Position numbers and translations under genes: made by a program. The notes below the pieces were generated by a model. That model saw only the letters and a program-made list of their open reading frames with translations. It was not told where the DNA came from and searched no databases. This document shows, piece after piece, positions 52,778 to 62,705 of a stretch of DNA of 64,000 nucleotides. Source of the stretch: Saccharobesus litoralis (lineage in GTDB: Bacteria; Pseudomonadota; Gammaproteobacteria; Enterobacterales; Alteromonadaceae). The stretch lies in the NCBI RefSeq assembly GCF_003063625.1, contig NZ_CP026604.1:1736001-1800000 (forward strand), written 5' to 3'. Each line of letters opens with the position of its first letter. The stretch's first letter is position 1.

Positions 52778-53917
52778 TTAACCTTCCGTTAATTGTGCAC
52801 CCTCGGGAATAACACCATGCTCAAGGTAACGCCACAGAGCCACTAATAATTTTCTCGCGAGCGCGACTATTCCCACTCTTCGCATCCGCTTGCTGCCTTT
52901 GTCAAAGCGCTCCTTAAACCATTGACTTAATTTGCTGCCTTTTTGGTAACGTAACCACAGCCAAGCAAACTCTATCATGACCTTGCGCACCCGCTTATTG
53001 CCTGCTTTACTTATTCCCTGTTCGCGTTGGCTGTCTCCGCTGTCATAAGGTGTTGGAGTTAATCCCGCACAACTCCCCACTTGCTTAGCGTTTTTGAAAT
53101 CTCGCCAGCTAAAAAATTCTGCAACTAAGTACCAACTGGTTTGCCATCCTACGGCTTTGAGTTGCATCATTTGCTCTATCTGTTTTTCCATACTGCCGTC
53201 TTGGGCTTGGGTAACTCGCTCTTTTTGTAACGCTTCAAGTTCTTTCACTTGATTATCTACCATGACATAGCGCTCGTATTCGCGTTGTAATTCGTTCTTC
53301 GTATCAACTGGAATGTCATACCCCGTGACGGCGCCTTTAAGTTTAGGCAGTAATGTTTTTAAATCTTTTATGTTTGCTAGCCGTATGCCATGCAGAAAAA
53401 GTAAAGATTTTATCCTTGTTGAATGCGCCCCTCGCTCTTCGATTAATCGCCCTCGTTCGCGTTGTAATCGTCGTTTATCTTCTTGCTCAATAGTCGGGAC
53501 TCTAACAGGCCTCATTGCCGTCAAATCACCTGAACAATAACGAATGAGTAGTCTGTTTAAGGCTTTTACGTCCACACCATCACTTTTGACTTGGCGTTGA
53601 CGCCGATTCACTTCAATAGCGGCTGAGTCAATCACATAATTGGTGATATTTTCTTTTTCCAATGCTCTGTGTATCCAAAACCCATCTCGACCCGCTTCGT
53701 AACAGCTAAAAACCGGACAGTCTGGTGTGCATTTTAGTTTTTCTTTTGCCAGTTCAATTTCTGCAAGTAGGCTATTCCAATCACCAGCATCAATCGTTTT
53801 CTGTCTGAGCTTAACTTTATTACTAAATCCTAGCTTCCAGCTTTTTGCACTTAATTCAAAAGCAAGGTACAAAATATTTGAATTTGCGTTATCTTTATCT
53901 TGAAGGACAGTATTCAT
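52778..53917 (-). CDS. IS110/IS1111-family transposase
   Basis: 379 residues. N-terminal RuvC-like DEDD domain (about 15-185; YLAFELSAKSWKLG, CYEAGRDGFWIHRAL, VKSDGVDVKALNRLLIRY) and C-terminal Transposase_20 domain (about 255-350; QMMQLKAVGWQTSWYL, CAGLTPTPYDSGDSQREQGI, GNKRVRKVMIEFAW) containing the conserved Ser region. It is a serine/DEDD recombinase that uses a guide RNA in characterised relatives. Intact. A decayed C-terminal relative lies at about 63330-63405. Confidence 0.93.
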   Translation of the reverse strand: MNTVLQDKDNANSNILYLAFELSAKSWKLGFSNKVKLRQKTIDAGDWNSLLAEIELAKEKLKCTPDCPVFSCYEAGRDGFWIHRALEKENITNYVIDSAAIEVNRRQRQVKSDGVDVKALNRLLIRYCSGDLTAMRPVRVPTIEQEDKRRLQRERGRLIEERGAHSTRIKSLLFLHGIRLANIKDLKTLLPKLKGAVTGYDIPVDTKNELQREYERYVMVDNQVKELEALQKERVTQAQDGSMEKQIEQMMQLKAVGWQTSWYLVAEFFSWRDFKNAKQVGSCAGLTPTPYDSGDSQREQGISKAGNKRVRKVMIEFAWLWLRYQKGSKLSQWFKERFDKGSKRMRRVGIVALARKLLVALWRYLEHGVIPEGAQLTEG

Positions 53918-53990
53918 CTTTATTCACCTTTTTTGGTTTTGTCACCTTAAGGTTAGTCGATATACTGTCCTTCATAGTTTCTACCAGAAA

Positions 53991-54058
53991 TCGTTAACTT
54001 AATGGCATTGGCATTCATGCTTGCAGAACCTGCAAATTGTTCTACCCAAGAGAGCAAG
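53991..54058 (+). repeat. Palindromic intergenic repeat, half copy 3
   Basis: TCGTTAACTTAATGGCATTG then GCATTCATGCTTGCAGAACCTGC, 13 bp outside the right inverted repeat of the IS110-type element. With the left arm at 52268-52302 it suggests the IS or a rearrangement separated one palindrome. Confidence 0.6.
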
Positions 54059-54127
54059 TTTATAACTTTTAGATGGTTTGACGCTTGTTGCTTGAAATGC
54101 TGAATAGTTACCAAATCTTAAGAATAA

Positions 54128-54284
54128 ACTATGTGATTGGGGTTGCCTAAAGGGACTTAGGTAGTAGGACGACGCAGGTGTCAAAGTCGAGAGTAAGCGC
54201 TGACAATGAACCATAAGACCTGAGCGAGAAGACTATATTGTCCGCTACGGAAACCCGCCGTCACCCACGTTCGCTTTGACTATA
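54128..54284 (-). repeat. MITE-like element, truncated copy C plus extra end
   Basis: 54128-54237 is the reverse complement of the first two-thirds of copy A, ending GAGCGAGAAGACTATA. After 34 unrelated bases a second end CGCTTTGACTATA follows (to 54284). The other end of copy C is missing at the CTATGTGATTGGGG point, so this is a rearranged or nested copy. Confidence 0.7.
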
Positions 54285-54619
54285 CTACTTATCTACAGGC
54301 ATTAAAAACTTTCAATTAACGTGTTTTTTACAACTGGCCAATAAATTATAGGTTCGCTTTATCTATTTAGCATTAATAGCAAAACTGAAATTTTTTGTGA
54401 TTGTTTATTTTCATTTGTGCAAAAAGTAGACGTAATTTACAACATTGGGTTGACTATAAATGACTATTTATGACACTATGTTTATATTATGTGAATAAAA
54501 TTGACCCTTTATTTAACAAAGTAGGGGGTAGCAATTTTAAATAATCACAGCTTTTCGTTGTAGAGGGTAAATTTCTCTACAACCTAAAATTACGTTACTA
54601 GCATGATTAGGAACTATTA

Positions 54620-57600
54620 ATGAAGACAACCATAACTAAAAAAGCGCTACTTCTTAGCAGCTCTGCCAGCGTACTGATGACTATGTTCGCTCCGTCAGTT
54701 TTAGCAGAAGAAGTAAAAGCAGCGATAGAAAGACAGCAACAAGAAACAGAAGTGATTGAAGTGAGTGGTGTTCGAGGTTCATTGGAGTCAGCACTACTTG
54801 AAAAACGTGAAGCGCTATCAATTATCGACGCCATTTCCGCTAAAGATATGGATGCTTTACCAGCACTAGATTTAGGTGAAGCCATGCAGTCTATCCCTGG
54901 CGTTCAGTTAAATACTGACGATTCTGGCCGTAACTCCAATATTACCTTACGTGGTTTACCAGGTGGTTACGCCAAAACAATGGCTGAAGGTCAGTCATTT
55001 GCTATTCCAAGTCGCAGTAAAGGGGTTGTGGGTGCATCAAATCCTTTTGGTTCGTTCGAAGCCAGTGTATTTGATGGCGTAACCGTTGTTAAAGCGCCAA
55101 CGGCTGACTTACAAGAAGGCGGCATGGCTGGTGTGGTAAATAAAAAATTACAACGCGCGCTAGGTTCAAAAGACGGTAAATTCTCACTAGGCATAAATGG
55201 CCGCTGGGAAGAACTGACTAATGATTGGAATAAGGGTTTCAAATTATCCGGTTCAAAGCACATTATCAAAGACAAATTAGCGTTTGCCTTTAAAGCAGCA
55301 GGCTCTGTACAAGAATTCCGTAGTGATACAGCCAACTTCACTGATTATATCGCGTTAAACTCAATTCAAGATCATCAAACCGTTGATACTAACTTTATCA
55401 GCCGCGCAGATCTTGAAGCTTATAAAGCAGAGCATAACATTAACGCCCCGCTTTCGGTTATTAAAACCATAGGTAAGGCGCATCAGGTTACCGTTAACAA
55501 TCGCGGTGATCGTTTCTCTACAACCGGTAATATCGAATGGAAACCATTTGATTCATTAAAAGTCGGTGCCAACTTCCTTTACACAAAAAAGGAAATGCAT
55601 AACAGCAATATGGAAGACGTACTGTTTTCGATTGATCGCTCGGGTAAAAATAATACGCAGCGCGTCACTGAATTAGGTACTCCGATTCAAATCGATTCAA
55701 CGGCCAACCCAGATTATATAGAAGGCGTACATAACCCTGACTTAGCCATGATCCCGACTTATGTGGTCAGTAGTGCTAAGCTAAGCAATGTTTCCTATAA
55801 ACCATCAAACCGTTTAAATCGTTCAGTTGATGAAGCTAAAGGTATCTTTGTTTACGCAAATTACACTAGTGATGACTGGTTAATTGATACAACCTTTGCT
55901 AAATCAGAGTCAGTCAGTGAAGGCATAAACAACGGTTACGACCTTCGTTTATCCAACAAATCACATAGTACCTATAGTGATATGGACACTGGCGAGCGTT
56001 TATCTTACGCACCAACCGGTATTGATGGCACCATCTATACTGGTGAAGGCGATATGACAAAAGCCTACGCGACTGTCACAGGTTTGGATAGTTACAATTA
56101 TTCTGATGTCAACGGTGTTTTACAACAAACCGATGCTGACGGTAATTTGCTTTATGATTTAGGTGATCAATCTTGGCAGCGCTTTGCCAATGGTTGGCGA
56201 AGAGCTGGGCTAACTCAGTTTGGTCCTAGCCTTGACCCTAAAATTAATCCAGCTAACTTTGACGATTACCCCGAAGATTTCTTTTATGATAAAGCCGTTG
56301 CTGCACTTCAAGCTGCAAATAAAGAGCTAACCGCAGAAAATATCGCCGAAGAAGAAGCGAATCAAAAAAGCAAAGTTGGCGGTAAGTCGCTTGATTTTTA
56401 TATAAATGGCACAGTAGAACGTCCTGAACGTGTGATGGATTCAGCTGAAATTAATTTTGAACGTTACACAGATTTAGGTGGTGATGCTTTCACATTAACC
56501 AGTGTTAAATTTGGTGCTCGTCACTCTCGTGAAACCCTAGAAGCCTATAACATGCGAATTGGCGGCGGTGGTGTTAACATGACTAATATCACAGGGGATG
56601 ACTTCTATAAAGCTGGCTTAACGTCTGACAGTGAAAATGAATATTTCAACGGCGACTACCCAGGTCATTTTGGTTCAGATGCCGGTTGGTTGGTGCTTGA
56701 TTCCAGAAACTTAACAGCGGTTCTGCAAGACGGTTTAGTTGCCTATGATGGCGACGGTAATGTGGATGAAGCCCTACATATTATCCCAGAAACTGGTTTT
56801 GCTAACCGTTTAAGTACTCAAGAAAATACCAAAGTTAACGAAAAATTCCGTGATAACTTTAGTGCCGATCAAGCCATCAATGCTGCTTACTTTATGGGTA
56901 AATTTGCAGGTGAAATAGGCGGATTTACCTACTCTGGTAACGCAGGTTTGCGTTATGTTGAAACCTCAAACGATGTTATCGGTCAAGGCTTTAATATCGA
57001 CGGTAATCCGATCCGCGTATTAACAGAAACTGACTACACCAATACCTTACCTTCATTCAACTTAGCGGTTGATTTACATGATGATGTCGTATTACGTACT
57101 GCTTATTCAAAGGCGTTAGTCCGTCCTAACCTATTATCGCAAGTGCCCAGCCCGATTTATACTTTTGATGAAAACCGCGTAAAAGTAGAAAACTCGAAAG
57201 CAGAAGTACTGCCTTATACGTCAAATAACTATGACTTGTCCTTAGCTTGGTATAACCGTGAAGGTTCATCAATTTCTGCTGGTTTCTTTTACAAAGAAAT
57301 TGAAGGCAAAATTGTCACAGAAACTATCTGTCCAATTGGCAATGAAGCAGCATGGGGTGTAGGCGAAGTTGCTCTTAACGACCAACGACAGTGTGAAGAA
57401 GTGGGTGAGTACGTTGATCCGGAAACAGGCGATGTTTACAACGGCCGTATCGTCAATGTAAAAGCGACCTACAACAGCGACATTCCTGTCAAGCTTTACG
57501 GCTATGAATTATCTGTGCAGCAAAAATTGGATTTCTTGTCTTATCCGTGGAACGGTTTTGGTGGCAAGTTGAACTTCACCAAGATTGACCTAGATGAAGG

Positions 57601-57961
57601 TGGCGGGATCCCAATGACCAAAATTTCCCCTCACACGGCTAACTTAATTGCGTACTGGGAAAACCATGGTTTTAGTATTCAAACTATCTACAACTGGCAA
57701 GACGAAAAGCTGTTAAGTACAGGCAATGAGTCTGGCACTTTCTTAGGCACTGATGCTCGTACGCAGACCGCAGGCGGCCGCTGGGACTTATCTGCCAGAT
57801 ACAGATTCCGCAAGAGCCTTAAAGGCTTAGCACTAAACCTTAAAGTAATGAACCTGAATAACCGTCAAGAGTATGAATATATCGGAGGCAATGATAGAGC
57901 CATTAGCCGTATTCGTTATCAAGGGCGTATCGTTTCTGTTGGCATGAGCTACAGCTTTTAA
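54620..57961 (+). CDS. TonB-dependent receptor (polysaccharide-uptake type)
   Basis: 1113 residues. Signal peptide (ALLLSSSASVLMTMFAPSVLA), a TonB-box-like stretch (ETEVIEVSGVRGSL, about 40-53), plug domain (about 65-190; DLGEAMQSIPGVQLN) and a 22-strand barrel ending in SYSF with terminal Phe. This is the long TonB receptor type abundant in Alteromonadales, used for oligosaccharide import. It is followed at 96 bp by two VCBS-type lipoprotein genes in the same direction, which fits a receptor plus surface glycan-binding proteins. Confidence 0.93.
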   Translation: MKTTITKKALLLSSSASVLMTMFAPSVLAEEVKAAIERQQQETEVIEVSGVRGSLESALLEKREALSIIDAISAKDMDALPALDLGEAMQSIPGVQLNTDDSGRNSNITLRGLPGGYAKTMAEGQSFAIPSRSKGVVGASNPFGSFEASVFDGVTVVKAPTADLQEGGMAGVVNKKLQRALGSKDGKFSLGINGRWEELTNDWNKGFKLSGSKHIIKDKLAFAFKAAGSVQEFRSDTANFTDYIALNSIQDHQTVDTNFISRADLEAYKAEHNINAPLSVIKTIGKAHQVTVNNRGDRFSTTGNIEWKPFDSLKVGANFLYTKKEMHNSNMEDVLFSIDRSGKNNTQRVTELGTPIQIDSTANPDYIEGVHNPDLAMIPTYVVSSAKLSNVSYKPSNRLNRSVDEAKGIFVYANYTSDDWLIDTTFAKSESVSEGINNGYDLRLSNKSHSTYSDMDTGERLSYAPTGIDGTIYTGEGDMTKAYATVTGLDSYNYSDVNGVLQQTDADGNLLYDLGDQSWQRFANGWRRAGLTQFGPSLDPKINPANFDDYPEDFFYDKAVAALQAANKELTAENIAEEEANQKSKVGGKSLDFYINGTVERPERVMDSAEINFERYTDLGGDAFTLTSVKFGARHSRETLEAYNMRIGGGGVNMTNITGDDFYKAGLTSDSENEYFNGDYPGHFGSDAGWLVLDSRNLTAVLQDGLVAYDGDGNVDEALHIIPETGFANRLSTQENTKVNEKFRDNFSADQAINAAYFMGKFAGEIGGFTYSGNAGLRYVETSNDVIGQGFNIDGNPIRVLTETDYTNTLPSFNLAVDLHDDVVLRTAYSKALVRPNLLSQVPSPIYTFDENRVKVENSKAEVLPYTSNNYDLSLAWYNREGSSISAGFFYKEIEGKIVTETICPIGNEAAWGVGEVALNDQRQCEEVGEYVDPETGDVYNGRIVNVKATYNSDIPVKLYGYELSVQQKLDFLSYPWNGFGGKLNFTKIDLDEGGGIPMTKISPHTANLIAYWENHGFSIQTIYNWQDEKLLSTGNESGTFLGTDARTQTAGGRWDLSARYRFRKSLKGLALNLKVMNLNNRQEYEYIGGNDRAISRIRYQGRIVSVGMSYSF

Positions 57962-58057
57962 CTGACAGTCTAATTTAGATGATTCATTACGCGTGCGTAT
58001 CACGGCTTAATAGCCCTGTACGCAGCATAAGAAGATAAGATTTACAGGAATAATCCT

Positions 58058-59674
58058 ATGAAAAAACAAATTTTAGCCATGTCGGTTATAGCTGCTTTAG
58101 CTGGGTGTGATCTTGATAACAAAGACGCATTACAAGTGCCTGCAACTTTTGGTAACGACTTTACAACAGAGGTAGGCGCACAAGGTACAACGGGTAAAGG
58201 TTTTACCGTTGATTTAACAACGGGACATGGTAATGCAAATGGTACTTTCATCGTTAACGACGTTAACTTTGGTGAAGCTGAGCCGAATTACGATCTAACA
58301 CCTGAAGCCATGTACGGTACTTTTACCCTTGAGTACCTTCAATCGGGTTATGCCTCATGGACTTATGATTTGGATGAAACCCATCCAGACGTCGCGGCGA
58401 TTTTAGATAACCCAGACGCTTCACTGACAGAAGAACTAACAATCACCACTAAAGATGGTTCGACTCAAGCGATCACTATTAACATTGTCGGGGTAGACCC
58501 AACATTGCCTGCAGAAATTGCAGGCGCATTGGTCGCAAACCCGTCTATCAGAAATACTTCAGCCTTCGGTGCCACCTCCATTTACGATCCAAACTTTAAT
58601 CAGTCTAAGTTTGTTGCCAATGCGACGTATGATCCTTCCACAGACAAGGTCACACCAATGAAGGATGACAATGGCAATACGTTCGGTATTGTCTCTGATA
58701 ATGGTTACGGTTCACTCTATATTGCAGAATCAGGTGACTGGGAGTTCAAGGTTAATAAAAAAGCCAAAGTACCAGGTGATGATACTAAAACACTTGCCGA
58801 TTTATTACCTTTACCAGACAGTGACCCAGTATCAGATTCGGTTACCATAACCTCTGTTGATGGCACCACAAAAACCATTCAAGTCAATATTTATGGCGCT
58901 GTGCCTAACTTTGCGCCAGAGATCCTTAGCTACACAGATAAAGATAGTCAGTTTGAAGTAATGATGTCGCAATTAGGCGTAAATGATGGGCAATCAGGCA
59001 ATGGTAAAATTACCTTTAAAGTCAAAGTTACTGAAGACATTGCCAGAAAAGCCACTTTATCTTTTGGTTGTAGTCGTAACTTCCACGACAGTGAGAACCG
59101 AAGAGTCGTGACATTCTATATTCAGCCAACTGGCGAATTACAAATGTGGGCAGCCGAACTTAATCCTGGGATTAAGCCGTCTAACCGTGAAACCAGTGGT
59201 ATCTATCCAAGTACTATAGTGACAGATATAGTGACCTTTGATCAGAGCTTAGTGCCTGGTGAATGGTCTGAATTTACCATGACTTGGCAGGGCGCAAAAC
59301 TGGGAACCAAAGCTTTACTTCATGCATGGCTTGATGGTGAAGCGTTAACCTCTGATCATTATCAGATGCCAACTAACCCTGCCGATGGCTTTGTCGGCCC
59401 AACCCTTGCCGGTAAGTTGCCTACCATGTGTATGAATCAGTTCCGTTTCTATGTCGATGCAGATGAGCAAAATGGCGGTATTGGCGCGCTGTTAGTTGAT
59501 GACATTCAATACTATTTAGATGTCGACGCTAATCCTAAAAAAGATTCTGCAAACGCCAAACTTAACGAGAGTTTTGCTAACAACGTCGTTGGCGATATTG
59601 TCAAAGATATTATCGTTAAAAATAAGACGCCATACGCTGCTTCTAGCGAAGAACTAAAAATTGCACGCGATTGA
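58058..59674 (+). CDS. VCBS-repeat lipoprotein, probable glycan binder
   Basis: 538 residues; lipobox ALAGCDLDN (Cys16). Two VCBS-like units (about 45-150, with GTFTLEYLQSGYASWTYDLD, and about 160-285, with YGSLYIAESGDWEFKVNK), then a jelly-roll-like C-terminal domain (about 290-500; GEWSEFTMTWQGAKLG, LLVDDIQYYLD). Such proteins sit on the outer surface beside TonB receptors and are thought to bind the polysaccharide. It precedes the larger paralogue by 26 bp. Confidence 0.75.
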   Translation: MKKQILAMSVIAALAGCDLDNKDALQVPATFGNDFTTEVGAQGTTGKGFTVDLTTGHGNANGTFIVNDVNFGEAEPNYDLTPEAMYGTFTLEYLQSGYASWTYDLDETHPDVAAILDNPDASLTEELTITTKDGSTQAITINIVGVDPTLPAEIAGALVANPSIRNTSAFGATSIYDPNFNQSKFVANATYDPSTDKVTPMKDDNGNTFGIVSDNGYGSLYIAESGDWEFKVNKKAKVPGDDTKTLADLLPLPDSDPVSDSVTITSVDGTTKTIQVNIYGAVPNFAPEILSYTDKDSQFEVMMSQLGVNDGQSGNGKITFKVKVTEDIARKATLSFGCSRNFHDSENRRVVTFYIQPTGELQMWAAELNPGIKPSNRETSGIYPSTIVTDIVTFDQSLVPGEWSEFTMTWQGAKLGTKALLHAWLDGEALTSDHYQMPTNPADGFVGPTLAGKLPTMCMNQFRFYVDADEQNGGIGALLVDDIQYYLDVDANPKKDSANAKLNESFANNVVGDIVKDIIVKNKTPYAASSEELKIARD

Positions 59675-59700
59675 TAAAGAATAAGAAATAGGTTAATTCA

Positions 59701-62640
59701 ATGAAACAGACATTATTATCATTATCCATTATTGCTGCATTAAGTGCTTGTAGCAGCGATGACGACAAAGTTACCGAACAATCAGCAGCAGCTCCTGAGT
59801 TTTTTGTTACTGATAGTGAAGGCAATAAAACATCAGTTGAAACATTTGAAACCGTAGCCACTAAACAGTTAAACCCTGAAGGCACCTATGAAATTTCAGA
59901 TGCTAACAATGGCCAGTCTCTTTATATGCCATTGGAAGCCGTAGGCACTTATGGTGAATTATCGTTCAATAGTGCCGGTGACTGGTCTTACACACTTTGG
60001 CGTGGCAAAGAGTTTTCAGCCACGCCGGAACATGCAAGTGTCACAGATTTAGTTAAAGCTGGCTTACCTGATTTAACCGATACATTCGAGATTAAAACAG
60101 CAGATGGCACGACTAAACAGTTTAAAGTGATCATCAGAGGTATTGATGAAGACGCGACTTTCTCAGGTAACATTGAAAAAGCGGTGTCACGTGATACAGG
60201 CAAAGGCAATACTAACGGTACGGTAAATGTAGCTGACGCAAACCCTGCTGAAGCTGACTTCTTACCTGCCTCAGCCCAGCCAAATGTCGCTGATGGCGCA
60301 ACCGAGGAAACTGCGACTATTCAAGGCATGTATGGCCAAATTACCATTAAGGTGATTAAAAAGATTGAAGCCGTGGCGGCTGATCCAGACAATGGGGTCG
60401 CAGCGGTTAAAGGCGTTGCAGGTAAAGTTGAGTGGACTTATGACCTTGACGAGATGCATGCGGATGTTGTCGCGCTGCCTGATTCTAGCCAAACCTTATC
60501 TGACACTTTCACTCTAGTGTCGGCTGATGGTACAGAGCAAGTGGTTACTGTATTAGTGTTAGGTGCAGATCCAATTGCTGCGACTTTCACTGGTGATGCT
60601 AAATTAACAGCGGTTGAAGGCGAAGCCGGTCAATTTACCGGTAAAGTTGGCGGTAATGTTGGCTCTCTTGTTAGTGCTATTTCGGTTGAAGATCCAAACT
60701 ATGAAGAGGAATTCTTTAAACCGCTTGACGTAACCGCAACTGAGTTTGGTAGTGTATCAATTGATGCAGCGGGTCTATTCACTTACAACGTCGACTACAG
60801 TAAAGATGCAGTTAAGGCATTGTTTTCTAATGACTTACTCGACCCATTACCGACCATTGTAGACACGCTTAGCTTTGAAACTATCGATGGCACACTTGCG
60901 ACTGTTAAGTTAACCATTGAAGGTGCGCAATTAGTGCCAGCTGTGATAGATGGGCTTCCCGTTGTTGAAAATGGGGTTTCAAGCACAACTGTCGATATGG
61001 AAGCGAATGAAGCGTTTGGCACATTAAGTATTACTGATGTCAACAAGTGGCAAGCGTCGTTTGAGGCAACAAGCTATGCAACAACGTATGGTTCATTCAC
61101 TATTAATAGCACAGGTAATTGGAGCTATAAATTAAGTGACGCAACCATCACTTTACTTGAAGCTGGATCCTTAACGCTACCTGTTACTGATAATATTACA
61201 GTGGATGCGCTTGATGGTACTGAAGTGACATTACCTGTCAGTATCAAAGAGTTTGTACCAGCCAATAATAGGTACCTACAGCTTTCCAGTAAAGGCGGCA
61301 CTCAAGGCATTACCAATATTGACGGCTTTGGTAAGCAACCTAAAGGTAAGCTGACGTTAGACGTGCGTATGACGGATGGACCAGACGTAGGTTATGTTCA
61401 ATTATTCGGCGCAAATTCAAACAACCCAGCAACAGCAATGGTTAATTTACAGTTGAAGTCTTCAGGTGTTATTGATATCGATAAAATCAACGATGAAGCG
61501 CCAGAAGTTAAATACACAGCGGGTGAATGGTTCCCTGTAGAATTGACTTGGGACTCGACGCAAACGCCTGCGCAAATGTCGGTCAGTGTCGATGGTAAAT
61601 TAGTCAGTGACTTTGCGACGCCATCTACAGCTACTTCTTCGCTTGCAGAGGGGGCTTTCCGTATTTCATTACGTTGTGGGAGAGGAACAGACGTGCCTCC
61701 AACCCAGTGTCACTTTGATAACCTCAAAATCACGCATATGTCTGATGATGGTGATGCGGTTGCTCTGAATGAAAAATTCCAGGATATGGATGTAGGTGAT
61801 ATCGATGTATCAGATAATATTTCGTTAGCTAATGGTGGCAGATTCAAGAAGCATACTACTGGTTACAAGCACGTGAATTCTGAAATATTAGAAGATGGCG
61901 GCGCACCTTCAACTCAATATGCTCAGCTAACTCATGACTCGGGTTATGGTTTGTTAAGAGTTGATTTACCCGCGCAAATCCCTACAGGTAAAGCAGTCGT
62001 TCGCGTTAAGGTAACGGATCCAGTTCAATCGGCTTACTTAAGCTTATTTGGTAATACGGGTGAACAATCGCGTGCCATGGTGGATCTAAACTTGAAAACC
62101 GATGGTTCAACGCAATTGCGCGGTGTTCAATCACGTTTAGTGACTTTTGATAAAAACCAAAGAACTTATGAAAACATTAACTTAGATCAGTCACACACTA
62201 AAGGTGAGTGGAACACGATTGAAATGACATGGGACGCAACTAACGCGGTTAATGATACTGCAGATGGTGGTGTTGGTGGTGTTATGCCAATCGTGACTAT
62301 GACGATCAATGGTGAAAAAGTCAGTGATGGCGCAGGCGGTAAAATTACTGACGGTGCTTTTGATTCACCTTCTTTTATCTCTAGCAACGTAGTTAATGGC
62401 GTGAAAATGCTGGGCTTCAAATGTGGTACGAGTGCTAACGCTAATGCTGGTACATGCGACATTGATGACATCAAAATTTACCAAGATGTTGCCGGCAAAC
62501 AGATGATATTTTCTCAATCTTTTGAGAAATCAGATCTCGGTACTGTTGCTAAAGGTGATATTCCAGCAAAAGACGAGGTGGGTCATGACACTGCCAAATA
62601 TGGTGACTCGCGCTTAGTGACTGTAGTGGAAGTTAAATAA
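59701..62640 (+). CDS. Large VCBS-repeat lipoprotein, probable glycan binder
   Basis: 979 residues; lipobox ALSACSSDDD (Cys17). Four VCBS-like units follow (about 45-500; e.g. YGELSFNSAGDWSYTLW, GKVEWTYDLDEMHADVV, FGSVSIDAAGLFTYNVD, YGSFTINSTGNWSYKL), each ending in a segment like TADGTTKQFKV. Two jelly-roll domains close the protein (about 520-680 and 735-960), each with an FDN/DDIKI-type strand and a TxxWD motif. It appears to be a longer paralogue of the upstream protein. A strong terminator follows. Confidence 0.78.
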   Translation: MKQTLLSLSIIAALSACSSDDDKVTEQSAAAPEFFVTDSEGNKTSVETFETVATKQLNPEGTYEISDANNGQSLYMPLEAVGTYGELSFNSAGDWSYTLWRGKEFSATPEHASVTDLVKAGLPDLTDTFEIKTADGTTKQFKVIIRGIDEDATFSGNIEKAVSRDTGKGNTNGTVNVADANPAEADFLPASAQPNVADGATEETATIQGMYGQITIKVIKKIEAVAADPDNGVAAVKGVAGKVEWTYDLDEMHADVVALPDSSQTLSDTFTLVSADGTEQVVTVLVLGADPIAATFTGDAKLTAVEGEAGQFTGKVGGNVGSLVSAISVEDPNYEEEFFKPLDVTATEFGSVSIDAAGLFTYNVDYSKDAVKALFSNDLLDPLPTIVDTLSFETIDGTLATVKLTIEGAQLVPAVIDGLPVVENGVSSTTVDMEANEAFGTLSITDVNKWQASFEATSYATTYGSFTINSTGNWSYKLSDATITLLEAGSLTLPVTDNITVDALDGTEVTLPVSIKEFVPANNRYLQLSSKGGTQGITNIDGFGKQPKGKLTLDVRMTDGPDVGYVQLFGANSNNPATAMVNLQLKSSGVIDIDKINDEAPEVKYTAGEWFPVELTWDSTQTPAQMSVSVDGKLVSDFATPSTATSSLAEGAFRISLRCGRGTDVPPTQCHFDNLKITHMSDDGDAVALNEKFQDMDVGDIDVSDNISLANGGRFKKHTTGYKHVNSEILEDGGAPSTQYAQLTHDSGYGLLRVDLPAQIPTGKAVVRVKVTDPVQSAYLSLFGNTGEQSRAMVDLNLKTDGSTQLRGVQSRLVTFDKNQRTYENINLDQSHTKGEWNTIEMTWDATNAVNDTADGGVGGVMPIVTMTINGEKVSDGAGGKITDGAFDSPSFISSNVVNGVKMLGFKCGTSANANAGTCDIDDIKIYQDVAGKQMIFSQSFEKSDLGTVAKGDIPAKDEVGHDTAKYGDSRLVTVVEVK

Positions 62641-62667
62641 AGAAATTTTTTAGTCAAATTTAACGTT

Positions 62668-62705
62668 AAAAGCGCTACTAACGCTTAGTTAGTAGCGCTT
62701 TTTTT
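62668..62705 (+). terminator. Terminator of the TonB receptor-VCBS operon
   Basis: AAAAGCGCTACTAAC-gctta-GTTAGTAGCGCTTTTTT, a perfect 14-bp stem with a T-run, 28 bp after the stop codon. Confidence 0.93.

Larger units (their letters stand above)
52433..53977 (-). mobile_element. IS110-family element, IS1111-like (about 1.55 kb)
   Basis: Inverted repeats CTATGAAGGACAG (52433-52445) and CTGTCCTTCATAG (53965-53977) bracket the transposase gene. The IS1111 subgroup is known for such subterminal repeats, so the true tips may lie a few bases outside. The non-coding part is short on the 5' side (about 47 bp) and long on the 3' side (about 330 bp), also as in IS1111. Confidence 0.8.
53978..54619. 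other. Intergenic region upstream of the TonB receptor operon
   Basis: Holds the palindromic repeat right arm (53991-54058), a truncated MITE-like copy (54128-54237) with an extra end (to 54284), and then 330 bp of AT-rich promoter region for the receptor gene. No gene seen. Confidence 0.6.
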
